From Inia geoffrensis (lineage: Eukaryota; Chordata; Mammalia; Artiodactyla; Iniidae), in NCBI GenBank assembly GCA_036417435.1, contig CM070905.1, positions 19,135,592-19,199,591 of the forward strand: a stretch of 64,000 bases of DNA, read 5' to 3'. Each line of letters starts with the position of its first letter. Positions within the stretch are counted from its first letter, which is position 1. Below the pieces are notes generated by a model. That model searched no databases. It was not told where the DNA came from and worked only from the letters and a program-made list of their open reading frames with translations. Both the position numbers and the translations under genes were made by a program. This document shows, piece after piece, positions 47,321 to 60,289 of the stretch.

Positions 47321-50300
47321 GATATCGATAATTACCTTAAATGTAAATGGATTAAATGCTCCAACCAAAAGAAATAGACTGGCTGAATGGATACAAAAAA
47401 AAGACCCATATATATGCGGTCTACAAGATACCCACTTCAGACCTAGCGACACATACAGACTGAAAGTGAGGGGATGGAAAGAGATATTCCATGCAAATGG
47501 ATATCAAAAGAAACCTGGAGGGCTTCCCTGGTGGCGCAGTGGTTGAGATTCCGCCTGCCGATGCAGGGGACACAGGTTTGTGCCCTGGTCCGGGAAGAAC
47601 CCACATGCTGCGGAGTGGCTGGGCCCGTGAGCCATGGCTGCTGAGCCTGCGCGTCCAGAGCCTGTGCTCTGCAACGGGAGAGGCCACAACAGTGAGAGGC
47701 CTGCATACCGCAAAAAAAAAAAAAAAAAAAAAGAAACCTGGAGTAGCAATTCTCATATCAGACAAAATAGACTTTAAAATAAAGACTATTACAAGAGACC
47801 AAGAAGGACATTACATAATGATCAAGGGATCAATCCAAGAAGATATAACAATTGTAAATATTTATGCACCCAACATAGAAGCACCTCAATACATAAGGCA
47901 AATACTAACAGCCATAAAGGAGGAAATCAACAGTAAGACAATCATAGTAGGGGACTTTAACACCCCACTTTCACCAATGCACAGATCATCCAAAATGAAA
48001 ATAAATAAGGAAACACAAGCTTTAAATGACACGTTAAACAGGTGGATTTAATTGACATTTACAGGACATTCCATCGAAAAACAACAGAATAACTTTCTCT
48101 TCATGTGCTCATGGAACATTTTCCAGGATAGATCATATCTTGGGTCATAAATCAAGCCTTGGTAAATTTAAGAAAATTGATATCATATCAAGTATCTTTT
48201 CCAACCACAATGCTATGAGACTAGATATCAATTACAGGAAAAAACTGTAAAAAATACAAACACATGGAAGCTAAACAATACACTACTAAATAACCAAGTG
48301 ACCACTGAAGAAATCAAAGTGGAAATCAAAAAATTGCCTAGAAACAAATGACAGTGAAAACACAACAACCCAAAAACTATGGGATGCAGCAAAAGCAGGT
48401 CTAAGAGGGAAGTTTATAGCAATACAATCCTACCTCAAGAAACAAGTAAAATCTAAAATAAACAACCTAACCTTACATCTAAAGCAATTAGATAAAGAAG
48501 AACAAAAAACCCCCAAAGTTAGTAGAAGGAAAGAAATCATAAAGATCAGATCAGAAATAAATGAAAAACAAATGAAGGAAACAATAGCAAAGATCAATAA
48601 AACTAAAAGCTGGTTCTTTGAGAAGATAAACAAAATTGATAAACCATTAGCCAGACTCATCAAGAAAAAAGGGAGAAGACTCAAATCAACAGAATTAGAA
48701 ATGAAAAAGGAGAAGTAACAACTGACACTCCAGAAATACAAAGGATCACGAGAGATTACTACAAGCAAGCCTATGCCAATAAAATGGACAACCTGGAAGA
48801 AATGGACAAATTCTTAGAAAAGCACAAACTTCGGAGACTGAACCAGGAAGAAATGGAAAATATGAACAGACCAATCACAAGCACTGAAATTGAGACTGTG
48901 ATTAAAAATCTTCCAACAAACAAAAGCCGAGGACCAGATGGCTTCATAGGAGAATTCTATCAAACATTTAAAGAAGAGCTAACACCTATCCTCCTCAAAC
49001 TCTTCCAAAATATAGCAGAGGGAAGAACACTCCCAAACCCATTCTACGAGGCCACCATCACCCTGATACCAAAACCAGACAAAGATGTCACAAAGAAAGA
49101 AAACTACAGGCCAATATCACTGATGAACACAGATGCGAAAATACTCAACAAAATAGTAGCAAGCAGAATCCAACAGCACATTAAAAGCATCATACACCAT
49201 GATCACGTGGGGTTTATCCAAGGAATGCAAGGATTCTTCACTATACACAAATACATAAATGTGATACACCATATTAACAAACTGAAGGAGAGAAACAATA
49301 TGATCATCTCAATAGATGCAGAAAAAGATTTGACAAAATTCAACACCCATTTATGATAAACACTCTCCAGAAGCAGCCATAGAGGGAACTTACCTCAACA
49401 TAATAAAGGCCATATATTGCAAACCCACAGCCAACATAATTCTCAATGGTGAAAAACTGAAACCATTTCCACTGCGATCAAGAACAAGACAAGGTTCCCC
49501 ACTCTCACCACATATTATTCAACATAATTTTGGAAGTTTTAGCCACAGAAATCAGAGAATAAAAAGAAATAAAAGGAATCCAAATCAGAAAAGAAGAAAT
49601 AAAACTGTCACTGTTTGCAGATGACATGACACTATACATAGAGAATCCTAAGATGCTACCAGAAAACTACTAGAGCTAATCAATGATTTTGGTAAAGTAG
49701 CAGGACACAAAATTAATGTACAGAAATCTCTGGCATTCCTATACACTAATGATGAAAAATCTGAAAGAGAAATTAAGGAAACACTCCCATTTACCGCTGC
49801 AACAAAAAGAATAAAATACCTAGGAAAAAACCTACCTAAGGAGGCCAAAGACCTGTATGCAGAAAACTATAGGACACTGATGAGAGAAATTAAAGATGAT
49901 ACAAACAGATGGAGAGATATACCATGTTCTTGGATTGGAAGAATCAACATTGTGAAAATGACTATACTACCCAAAGCAACCTACAGATTCAGTGCAATCC
50001 CTATCAAACTACCAATGGCATTTTTCACAGAAGTAGAACAAAAAATTTCACAAAAGATCCCGAATAGCTAAAGCAATCTGGAGAAAGAAAAATGGAGCTG
50101 GAGGAATCAGGCTCCTGGACTTCAGGCTATAGTACAAAGCTACAGTAATCAAGACAGTATGGTACTGGCACAAAAACAGAAAGATAGATCAATGGAACAG
50201 GAGAGAAAGCCCAGAGATAAACCCACACACGTATGGTCACCTCATCTTTGATAAAGCTGACAAGAATATACAATGGAGAAAAGGCAGTCTCTTCAATAAG

Positions 50301-51320
50301 TGGTGCTGGGAAAACTGGACATCTACATGTAAGAGAATGAAATTAGAACACTCCCTAACAGCTTACACAAAAATAAACTCAAAATGGATTAAAGACCTAA
50401 GTGTAGGGCCAGACCCTATAAAACTCTTAGAGGAAAACATAGCAGAACACTCTATGATATAAATCACAGCAAGATCCTTTTTGACCCACCTCCTAGAGAA
50501 ATGGAAATAAAAACATAAATAAACAAATGAGACCTAATGAAACTTAAAAGCTTTTGCACAGCAAAGGAAACCATAAACAAGATGAAAAGACAACCCTCAG
50601 AATGGGAGAAAATATTTGCAAATGAAGCAACTGACAAAGGATTAATCTCCAAAATATACAAGCAGCTCATGCAGCTCAATATCAAAAAAAACAAACAACC
50701 CAATCCAAAAATGGGCGAAGACCTAAGTAGACGTTTCTCCAAAGAAGATATACAGATTGCCAACAAACACATGAAAGAATGCTCAACATCACTAATCATT
50801 AGAGAAATGCAAATCAAAACCACAATGAGGTATCACCTCACAGCAGTCTGAATGGTCATCATCAAAAAATCTACAAACAATAAATGCTGGAGAGGGTGTG
50901 GAGAAAAGGGAACTCTCCTACACTGTTGGTGGGAATGTAAATCGACCCGGCCACTATGGAGAACAGTATGGAGGTTCCTTAAAAAACTAAAAACAGAACT
51001 AACATATGACCCACCAATCCCACTATTGGGCATATACCCTGAGAACACCATAACTCAAAAAGAGACATGTATCACAATGTTCACTGCAGTACTATTTACA
51101 ATAGCCAGGACATGGAAGCAACCTAAGTGTCCATAGATAGATGAATGGATAAAGAAAATGTGGCACATATATACAATAGAATATTACTCAGCCATAAAAA
51201 GGAATGAAATTGAGTCATTTATTGAGATGTGGATGGACCTACAGACTGTCATACAGAGTGAAGCAAGTCAGAGAAGAGAAAAACAAATATCGTATATTAA
51301 CGCATGTATGTGGAACCTAG
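47321..51320 (+). pseudogene. L1 ORF2 (endonuclease and reverse transcriptase) remnant
   Basis: The endonuclease part starts near TLNVNGLNAP and includes the conserved VGDFNTPLS (about 47950), with the CHR SINE inserted between them. The reverse-transcriptase fingers and palm are visible at 48784-49356 ([27 protein letters not shown]). The catalytic FADD box lies near 49615. The C-terminal part runs to about 51320. Many stops and frame changes are spread along it, for example after 48051 and after 49356, so the frame is dead. Its 3' part hosts spurious short open frames. Confidence 0.88.
47520..47731 (+). mobile_element. CHR SINE, short form, inside the L1 second reading frame
   Basis: This is a full short-form copy inserted in the endonuclease-coding part of the L1 at 45757-51530. 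The target duplication AAAGAAACCTGGAG is perfect (47507-47520 and 47730-47743). Confidence 0.96.
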
Positions 51321-52258
51321 AAAAATGGTACAGATGAACCAGTTTGCAGGGCAGAAGTTGAGACACAGATGTAGAACAAACGTATGGACATCAAGGGAGG
51401 AAAACCGCGGTGGGGTGGGGATGTTGGTGTGCGGAATTGGGTGATTGGGACTGACATGCATACACTGATGTTTATAAAATTGATGACTAATAAGAACCTG
51501 CAGTATAAAAAAACAAACAAAAAACTAATACTAAACTTTCTTTGGGTTATTTTTATGTAAATATGTTAATATAAATGTTTCAGACATTACATGAAATTTC
51601 TAAAAATCTTGTATGTTCTGGTATAATGTTATAAGTCATAATTCTAGTTATTACTTTAAAATGTATATCTCAGAAATAACTAAATTTCCTTGTCAACTGC
51701 ATTACTATGAACTTTCATCAAATCTTTAACTGTGGTCACGTTCAAGTCTTTTGTCATTTGCAGACAGTTCCGGGTGTACTCTGATGGTTTTGCAAAAATG
51801 TTCCTATAAAAGGGTTTCATCTTCAAGGAATTCATGGAAAAGACTCTGACAAGTACAGGTTTCTGGTAACTGACTATACTGCTGAACTGAATGAATAAGC
51901 ATTTTCAGAACTCTAATGGAAAACTGATGAATTCATAAAAGTGCTAACAAAAGATCAAGATGAAAAAAAAATTAATTACATGGGACTGAGTGAACTGATG
52001 AGGATGATTATAATTTTTGTGACTTTCTGTTTGAATGAAAAAAAAAATCCCACAAGGACTCAGAGGCAAAAAATATACAAATCAATTTTCACTGCAAAGT
52101 AAAGGAGCTGTTACAGTGGAGGATTCCTGGACTGAATGTCAATATTATGACACAGTATGAGTGTGTTTCATGTTTGGTAATTGCAATCAGTGTTGCTTTT
52201 GTTGTGGTCATCCATTTACAATGCTTGGTGTCAGTTTATCTCTTATAAAAATAAAATA

Positions 52259-52260
<2 letters not shown>

Positions 52261-52304
<44 letters not shown>
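52261..52304 (+). repeat. (GT)n microsatellite
   Basis: Twenty-two GT units directly before the 5' junction of a truncated L1. Confidence 0.97.
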
Positions 52305-52308
<4 letters not shown>

Positions 52309-52311
52309 AAA

Positions 52312-52936
52312 AAAGAGACATGTATCACAATGTTCATTGCAGTACTATTTACAATAGCCAGGACATGGAAGCAACCTAAGTGCCCATAGACAGATGAATG
52401 GATAAAGAAGATGTATATTCCAATATACAATGTAATATTACTCAGCCATAGAAAGAAACGAAATTGAGTTATTTGTAGTGAGGTGGATGGACCTAGAGTC
52501 TGTCATACAGAATGAAGTCAGAAAGAGAAAAATAAATACTGTATGGTAACATATATATATGGAATCTTAAAAAAAAAAATGGTTCTGAAGAACCTAGGGA
52601 CAAGACAGGAATAAAGATGCAGATGTAGAGAGTGGACTTGAGGACACGGGGAGGGGGAAGGGTAAGCTGTGACAAAGTGAGAGAGTGGCATGGACATATA
52701 TACACTACCAAACGTAAAACAGATAGTTAGTAGGAAGCAGCCACATAGCACAGGGAGATCAGCTCAGTGATTTGTGACCACCTAGAGGGGTGGGATAGGG
52801 AGGGTGGTAGGGAGACGCAAGAGGGAGGAGATATGGGGATATATGTATACGTATAGCTGATTCACTTTGTTATAAGGCAGCAACTAACACAACAATGTAA
52901 AGCGATTATACTCCAATAAAGATGTTAAAAAATACA
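52312..52936 (+). mobile_element. 5'-truncated L1, young-type 3' end
   Basis: It starts abruptly at AAGAGACATGTATCACAATG, directly after a (GT)n array, and carries the last part of ORF2 and a G-rich 3' UTR ending CCAATAAAGATG. A short repeat AAAATACA occurs at 52253-52260 and 52929-52936 and may be the target duplication. Confidence 0.88.
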
Positions 52937-53499
52937 CTAAAAGTTATGGAGTGGAAAAAAAAAAAAAAAGAAAAACTTATGAACCCCTGAAGTACTGAGT
53001 AATATATGGTCATCAATCTCAAAGGAAGTCTCAAGACGTATGGCCCCCCAAACTCTCAACTTAGCCCTGTCCTGTTGAACATTTTAAAAAATGATACACA
53101 CAAAGAAACTAAAAGATTGCTAATAAAATGAAGAATGACATGGAATTTGGAGGAATAGCTATGATTTCTTGATGACAGAATGAGGATTCAAAAATATCTC
53201 AATAGACTGAAATGATGAGCTAAAAATAACATTAAATTTAATGGCTACATGTGAGATCTTGAATTTAAGTTAAAAAAATCCCTGCAAATATAGCTTAGAA
53301 AAGATAAGGTTAATTTCAGCTACTATTTCTTCTTATATCTCCTTATTCCTTACAGCCAACCAGTGGCCATGTCCTACAAATTTACCCCCTTAATTTAAGT
53401 TTCTTGGTCTGCCCCTTCCCCTCCGCTTCCCCCACCTCTCCTCTAATTTAGGCACTCTCTGCGTCTCTCCCCTCCACCTCCACACTCTTGCCTTTCCAA

Positions 53500-54050
53500 C
53501 CCATTTTACACAAAGCTCAGAAAAATCTCCCTAAAGCAAAGGTCTTCCCTGGCATTCCCTGTTTACTGACCTTCAGTGGTTCCCACTACCGAACTTTGAA
53601 AGGTCACGTTCCTTAAGCCTGGCATTCAAAAGCCTCCATTTTGGCTTAGCCATCTTTTCCAAAACCCAAACATTCATCATTTGCTCATCCTTTTCCTGCT
53701 CTTCCCCACCTCCTTGACATTGTTCTGGTTCCTTCCCTCCTTTAGCTCCTTCAGTTTAAATCCTGTCTAAATCCTCCTCATTCTTCATAAACTCTAGGTT
53801 TGTAACCTTCACCAAAACCTCTCTTGTCCTCTTTAAGTAATTTCTTCCTCCTAGAGCACGTCATCATTACCTATCTTACCATATTTTCTGTCATAAATTG
53901 ATGCTGTGGATACATGTCTGATTTTTGTCCCCTATTTTCCTTTCTATCCTCAACCAAGGATGTAAGCTCATTAAAAGTATAATCTGTAACTGATGGACTT
54001 CTTTATTCCTACACACTCACATGCAATGATGTGTGTCTGGCATTGGGTCC
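53500..54050 (+). mobile_element. L2 remnant
   Basis: CTTCAGTGGTTCCCACTACC, AAGCCTGGCATTCAAAAGCC, CATATTTTCTGTCATAAATT and AAGGATGTAAGCTCATTAAA follow the L2 3' order. Confidence 0.75.
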
Positions 54051-54709
54051 TGCACAAAGAAGGCAGTGGTTTTGCTGAAGAACAAGGGCACACTTGGGAC
54101 ACTGGGCTCAGAGTGGAGTACTCCTTTCTTAAGATAGATACTACCAGACTAATGGCAACAGAGAAAGAAGAGTGGGATGGTTTGCAGATGCAGGACGTAT
54201 CAGAAACCAAGGATGTTCTGTCTAGGGGAAAAGAAAAACAAAACAAAACTACTAAATGGACCATGATAGCCATCTTCACATATTTGAAGGCTTTTCATGT
54301 GTAAGGATGAAACTGATTTGGAATCACTACAGAAATAAGAACTATGTCCAATCTGAATATTGTTTCAAAACAAGAAACTTCAACGGTGACCACTCTGCTT
54401 TGTGGATTTAGTAAAGCTTCCTATCACTTGACTTGCTGTGAGAGGCAGAATCATAAATGAGGAAAAGGTCACCTACAATAAATAAGGTGCCAAGCTATAC
54501 AAACTTTTAAAAAGATTTCTTTCAAAATAATAAGAACAACAATAATATATAAATGACCATCAGTGGGACTTAGAGTCTATTGTCAATTTTGCTATATCTT
54601 GGGCAGGTTAGGTAACATTTCCATTATAATTAATACTCACTGGCATTACTATTTGTTAGAAATTATGGGTTGCCCTTAATGAAATATAAGAAAAAGAAGA
54701 CATGCCTTC

Positions 54710-54712
<3 letters not shown>

Positions 54713-54745
<33 letters not shown>
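54713..54745 (+). repeat. Run of 33 A
   Basis: A pure A run with no recognisable SINE or L1 body in front of it. Confidence 0.95.
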
Positions 54746-54748
<3 letters not shown>

Positions 54749-55609
54749 TAAAATTCAATGCAGCTTAAAGTAAAAGTAAATTTGTAAAGTATGTTATTTG
54801 ACTGTCATTTGGTAGGTGTGACATCGGTACAACCATTTTGGAGTTAACTCTGTGGCCCAGAAATTCCACTTTTAGGCAACTAACACAAGGGGAATGGCAT
54901 TTAAAATTTTCGTTTGGGTATCTCTTAAAGGAATTTTGAAAAACTATATTCTCTTCCCCACATTTTAAAATTGAAATTTAGCTTTTATTTTTTTTTAGCA
55001 TGAGTTTAATGGTTACAAAATATTAAATTTTGGCACATTATAAATATTGACTCTTTAAATCACTATTTTAAGTGTAACCCATAGAATCTCAATACCATAG
55101 GGATTTGAAATCTACCATAATATATTTAAAATATACAAAAATAAGCTCTTTTTAATGGTTAGATATTTTTCATTTTTCTCTTTGAGTTATTATTTCTATT
55201 TCATTTCTTCACCAAGTTTTATCCTAATGGAATATATCTTTATGCTTGAAAGTACTTTACCATTACTCTATTTGTAGTTTTCTGCAAAAAATAAACTATT
55301 TGTACAAATTAAAATCTAAAAAATTTAAATTAAAATTTTCTTTACCAAAAGACTAAATGTTAACAAATCTTTTGTTTGAAGTGCCATTAGAATTATCATT
55401 TGGTACACAACTGCGTATAGCATACTTGATTATATGTATGATTTTAATCTAAAAGTATTATCATTCTTGATGAATAATTATTGAACAAAAAAAGTAAAAT
55501 ATTATTGGGAGTGCATCTCTCTGGGCTTCTTTTCTTTATTTAGTTCTGGTAACTGTGGATAAACATTACTTATTGCAGAAGTGAAGGAGGTTAAGCATTA
55601 AATCTATGT

Positions 55610-56440
55610 TATATTCCTTGGCCAGATTAATCCCTGAACACTGCTCCCTAGTTTACTTATAATGGCTCCTTATCATCTACTAGTCAGCATCTAAATTTCC
55701 AAGTCTTATTTATTTTATTTTATTTTATTTTATTTTTGCAGAACATGGGCCTCTCACTGCTGTGGCCTCTCCCGTTGAGGAGCACAGGTTCCGGAAGCGC
55801 AGGCTCAGCGGCCAGGGCTCACGGGCCCAGCCACTCCGAGGCACGTGGGATCCTCCTGGACCGGGGCACAAGCCCGTGTCCCCTGCATCGGCAGGAGGAC
55901 TCTCAACCACTGCGCCACCAGGGAAGCCACCAAGTCTTATTTTTTAATATCCTTCATTATATGGTCTTTTCCTATTCAACATTACTTCCTACTACCTTCT
56001 CCTAGGAACTCTGTTCCATTCAAACCTCCTCCTCCTTTACTCTCCCTCTGAATATCAGGCAACTACATTTGTGCTTCCTCTTCATCCCCGCAATGCCCCT
56101 GTTTATTCTTTCCACCTCCCTAAATCTCACCCAACTTTCTAAGGTCCAGAACCTAACTCACGTTCTGTGAGATCTTTCCTGACTCCAATCAGCCTGTCAC
56201 TCTTTTTTGTGTTTTATTCCTTCTGCTCTTATAGTCTGTATTGTACAAGAAGTACCTGATGATATACTATACTGTACCCATCTATCCTTAATTATACATC
56301 ACATAAAATTTAGTATTTTATTATACATTCTTTTCTTCCCTAATTGTTTCATGTCTTGTCAACCAGACCATAATTTGTTCCTATTATATTACCTTTTTAC
56401 AAGAAGTGCTATGATCTCTTCCACAAGCTCAAAGAGATTT
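55610..56440 (+). mobile_element. L2 remnant split by a CHR SINE
   Basis: TTATAATGGCTCCTTATCAT before and CATTATATGGTCTTTTCCTA after the SINE, then GTGAGATCTTTCCTGACTCC, are L2-like. Confidence 0.7.
55713..55928 (-). mobile_element. CHR SINE, short form, with (TTTTA)n tail
   Basis: This minus-strand copy has as its tail the pentamer repeat at 55709-55737. CCAAGTCTTATTT flanks it (55699 and 55930). It is inserted in an L2 remnant that continues on both sides. Confidence 0.94.
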
Positions 56441-57012
56441 GTGAACTCAGCGAAAAGAAATCAGAGGGAAAACTAAAGGTTTTCAAGTTCATAACAATGA
56501 TTTTTCATTTCCATTGATGCTAAACAGGGTAACCATCCTTTCATGACAGTAGGAAGGCTATAGGTCAAACATCAGCAGGAATATGTTTGGACAGACTAAA
56601 AAGAAATCATATTATAGATTATTAAGGGTTACTAAGAGTTCAAAATTGCTTTACTTTAAAGATCTTTTAGAATCACAAGAGGGGCTAATCAAGATCCAGA
56701 ATTTCCTTGAGGAAGACACATCTTATGATTCTAGGCTTTCATAAAAATCAAGGCTGACACTGCATCTAAGCCACCCAAAGGCAGTCCTAAGTGGCTTTGT
56801 CCCTTTGTCCCTTCCATTCCCTCTGCTGGTATGACTATACATGTGTCTAGGAGACTATTTCTTTGGTACATGTTCTCATCAGGCCTCTTGACAAACTCAA
56901 GGGTGGTCCTTTTCTACAATGACGGAAAGTTAGGCTATAAAGGCAGTATCAGCCACCACCCCAAAGGTCAAGTTCTAAATTGATGTTGCTTAGCTTCCAA
57001 CAGAAGCTCTAC

Positions 57013-57149
57013 CTGTAGGCTGCAGTGCAGGTGTCCTTGTACTCCTGTAGCTTCACACACACCATGTTGAGGAACTGATCCGAATAGGCACTCAAGTCAT
57101 GCATCAGGTTCATGAGGTCTTGCACTGTCTTCTCTACAATGATTGTGCT
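57013..57149 (-). CDS. EXOC4: EXOC4 (SEC8) internal exon, most 5' of the three in the window
   Basis: Seen: read on the minus strand, a pyrimidine-rich tract ending TTCCAG precedes 137 bp that are open in phase 0 and are followed by the donor CAG|GTAGAG. The translation begins [18 protein letters not shown], contains [18 protein letters not shown], and ends CTAAY plus the first two bases (AG) of an Arg codon. Known: this matches the middle of mammalian EXOC4, one of eight exocyst subunits. The exocyst tethers secretory vesicles to the plasma membrane before SNARE fusion. Counting back from a remembered length of 974 residues, the exon covers about 578-623, in the helical rod region. The split Arg codon is completed by the exon at 33335. 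The residues I expect just upstream (ending GVQRPLLQ) were not found between 57150 and 64000. No coding damage is visible. Confidence 0.95.
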
Positions 57150-57679
57150 CTGGAAAAGAACACAGAGAGGACAAAGAAACTCATGAGTGTTTTTGACTCT
57201 AGTAATGTTTACAAGGAAGGGCTACTGAAAGGATGTGATCACTTAAGACACTTGAGCTTTCCCAGAAGGATGTGACATTTAAAAATACTCCTGAAAAGCA
57301 ACAACAAAATAAGTATCTTACATAGTGCTAATCTTCCAAAGACCTGAGAAAGTGTATTTTATGGAAGGACACAGGACAGGGAATTTCCTATTGATTTCAT
57401 GGAATTCTTGGCATCTGCAAGATATCTCTGCGGCTTTTAAGAAAGAAAATGCATATTCAGTTGGAGCCTGATTTATCACCCCCAGGGTTATACTTTGAGA
57501 TTAGGGACGCATGACAGGAAGCATAAAGAAAAAGCCTTCTAGGATTTGTTTTTTAAAGTTTCAAAACCATCAATCTATTAAGAATAACAACTAACATTTG
57601 TATTGTGCCTTACAGCTTGTAGAATGTTTTCACATATACAGCATATGTTACCTCACTTGAAACTCACAGAATAATCATG

Positions 57680-57840
57680 ATAATCATGAACACTTATTAG
57701 ATTCTTACAAGTGCGAAGCTGAGCTAGGCACTCTACATGCTTTATGTCATTTAATCCTCTCAACGCGCCTACCTATCGGCTGAATCCCTTAATCATCCCC
57801 AGTGTAAAGAGGAGGAAACAGGCTTAGAAAAAGAAAGAAA
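57680..57840 (-). mobile_element. MIR SINE remnant
   Basis: GAACACTTATTAGATTCTTA, GAGCTAGGCACTCTACATGC and TTTAATCCTCTCAACGCGCC read as a reversed MIR. It lies about 0.5 kb upstream of the EXOC4 exon at 57149. Confidence 0.75.
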
Positions 57841-60289
57841 CAAAGCAAGGGCTCCAGACTTTGCTCTTTTAGCTATACCCTTCTGCCTCAAACTTTTTCT
57901 CATGACATCATAGTATTTCCTGTTGTTTTTGTCACTGTAGAAGGAGTGTCCAAAGAGATTCAGACATGTTTTTAAACTGAATTAAAGGAGTATCCAAGGG
58001 AAAAAATAAGCCCATCTTAGACACTGATAGTACTGTGCAGCAAATCGGTGTTATATCGGAAAAGACGCACATTCAATAAATTCTAAATCTTTGGTTAAGA
58101 AAAGACAGAGTTGTTTAAACCATTAGTTCATGCCTCTTTTGAAAGAAGCACAACTACACTGGAGTAAATATTAATCACATGCTTAGAAGCTTGGAATCCT
58201 TTGGTCAATAACTGGTTTGATGAATATGTATTTATTTATATATAATTCCATAAGCAATGTAGACTTAGCCATAAAAGTCAACATCAAAAAAATGTTTTTC
58301 CAGCCTGACACTAACCTTTGAAATAATCAAAGGCATTTTATTATGCTTAAATACAGACTATGGGGTACAGGGTTTGGGTTAGCTTTTTTTTTTTCTTCTA
58401 AAAATAAAAGGAATGGATAAACATGTACAGCTTTTCTCAACACGACGGAGGATCAGTTTGAGCTACGAGCTTACATATGCATGCTTATTCAGGACTATTT
58501 GGTTCTAGAGGTTTCTTCTTTCCTTCTCCTCTCCCCACACTCCAAGTAAAATTATCAGAAGGTGAAAAGGAAGGAGCAGTTATACCGTGTAAGGCAACTG
58601 CATAGGAAACCAAATTACAGTCTCTATAGAATCCCCACAAGTTCAACTTCCTTTTCTGTATTGATTTTAAGATTAAAGCACTGCAGCTTCCCCCTGATCC
58701 ATAATCCTGTCCCTCTGTGCTTGTGTGTGAGTGACAGGAATTGATTCTGCTTAGCTACATGTCCCCATGCTGCTAAGAAGAATCAAAAATCCTCATCCTG
58801 ATTAAGAGCACAGGATATCCTACAACACGTGGACAGCAATTAATAAAGGAGAGTAGAGTGCTGCCATCCTAACAAAAGCCGTTTGAAATCTGACAAACAC
58901 TGCAGGGAAGATGAGCACAAAGAGATTGCTCAGATTATTGAGAGAAAGGGCCTGGTTCTATTCCCAATTATGCTACTGATAATCACCTCTGGGGTAGTTT
59001 TGGGTAGCCCCTTCCTTTCTGATGGTTCCATCTAGCCTTCTGGTAACCAAGGATAATTTGATGGCTCCTCTACTCTACTGGCCCTCATCGCTGAATCGGT
59101 GTCTTGGTGCTTGCAGACTTGGGAATACTGTGTAACTGTTCCAGGTCATCTTAGGTGTGTTTGTTCTTCCTGATTAGATTATCAACTTCTCAAAAGTGAG
59201 ACGGGTGTTCTTATTTTCTAAAACCTTCCGGTCCTTCCCTTCCTTTGCTTGTTTTATAATTTCTTAGGATCTTCAGGACAATTCTACTAATCAAAGAAAC
59301 AGGACTAATAATGTCAACCCATATAAATAATGTGAGGGATGTCATATATGTGAGGGATACTAGATACAGGCATCTTTGCATTTGGAAGTCTCTTTGGGTG
59401 GTTCAGTTTGGTCTGTATTTATGCCCATGTTTTTGGGTGATGAGAACTGTGCTGATGACAGTCGGAGAGGAAGGGGAGATTGTAGGCACCGAGGAATATC
59501 CCCTGGAGATAAAGATTTTGGGGGTAAACAGGAAGTACCTGCAGGGAATGATTAGCTTATGTGATGCTATATGATTATATACAATTTTCCAGCTATTTGG
59601 TTGGTTTACCTTGTCATGGTAGCACTCTGGATAATCAATCACTACACTCTCTTCAAGGGAAATGACACTGTAGTTTGCCAAATGATGCATATTTTTACAG
59701 GGGAAAAAAGATTCAATTTTCCAAGAATTTACAACAATTCCCAAATCAGTGGCTCTGACAGATAAATACTGAAAATATCAAATTTCTAACAAGGTCAATC
59801 CTGTTTTTATTTATTTGATCCCTTTGGCATCACAAATGATTTATTGTCTCATTATTAATTTGGGGAATTGCCAATGTTGACTATAATGACTTCATAATAA
59901 GTAAAACCCTGACTTTATTCATTATAATTTCTATTAAACATATCACAAATGATTGATATTTGTTTAAAAATAACTCAATTCTCATTTCTTGCAACCTATT
60001 ACCAGGTAATAAGTCTGAGCATGACATGAAAAATGAGAAAAGGAAAAAAAAATCCCAGGATAGCTGAGGCAATAAAAAAAAAAAACACTGCTATGAAAAA
60101 TAAACAACTAAAGTTTCTTACAGGGATATATCAGCAATCTAAAATAAGAGGACAGTATATAAGGACCAGCTCTTTGGTTCTGAACTTAAAAATTTTAATG
60201 AATGAATGAATGAAGATGATTGGACACTGAAGACCTTGTCCATTTAGCCCAAGCCCTAATGGGGTATGGCAACCACTGGTTCACTTCTT

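Larger units (their letters stand above)
45757..51530 (+). mobile_element. Near full-length L1 retrotransposon, broken
   Basis: It begins with an L1 5' UTR (CTTCAAGATGGTGGAGGAGC), passes through both reading frames and ends in a 3' UTR followed by an A-rich tail (AAACAAACAAAAAAC). It spans about 5.8 kb, including a 0.2-kb CHR SINE. Stops and frameshifts in both frames make it inactive. I found no clear target duplication. Confidence 0.92.
33336..57012 (-). other. EXOC4: EXOC4 intron between exons at 57013 and 33335
   Basis: This intron of about 23.7 kb has a GT donor at 57012-57011 and an AG acceptor at 33337-33336 on the minus strand. It contains a rearranged L1 at 34.8 kb, an LTR remnant at 36.9 kb, L2 and MER5 remnants at 38-43 kb and a nearly full-length L1 at 45.8-51.5 kb. 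Stretches where I recognise nothing are 33340-34830 (apart from a G-rich tract at 33621), 36060-36898, 37230-38180, 40540-41570, 43030-45214, 51530-52250, 52937-53500 and 54050-55610 (apart from a 33-A run). Confidence 0.85.

Noticed and set aside
48784..49356. Independent reverse-transcriptase gene
   Set aside because: It is one fragment of the L1 ORF2 at 47321-51320, with stops and frame changes before and after it.
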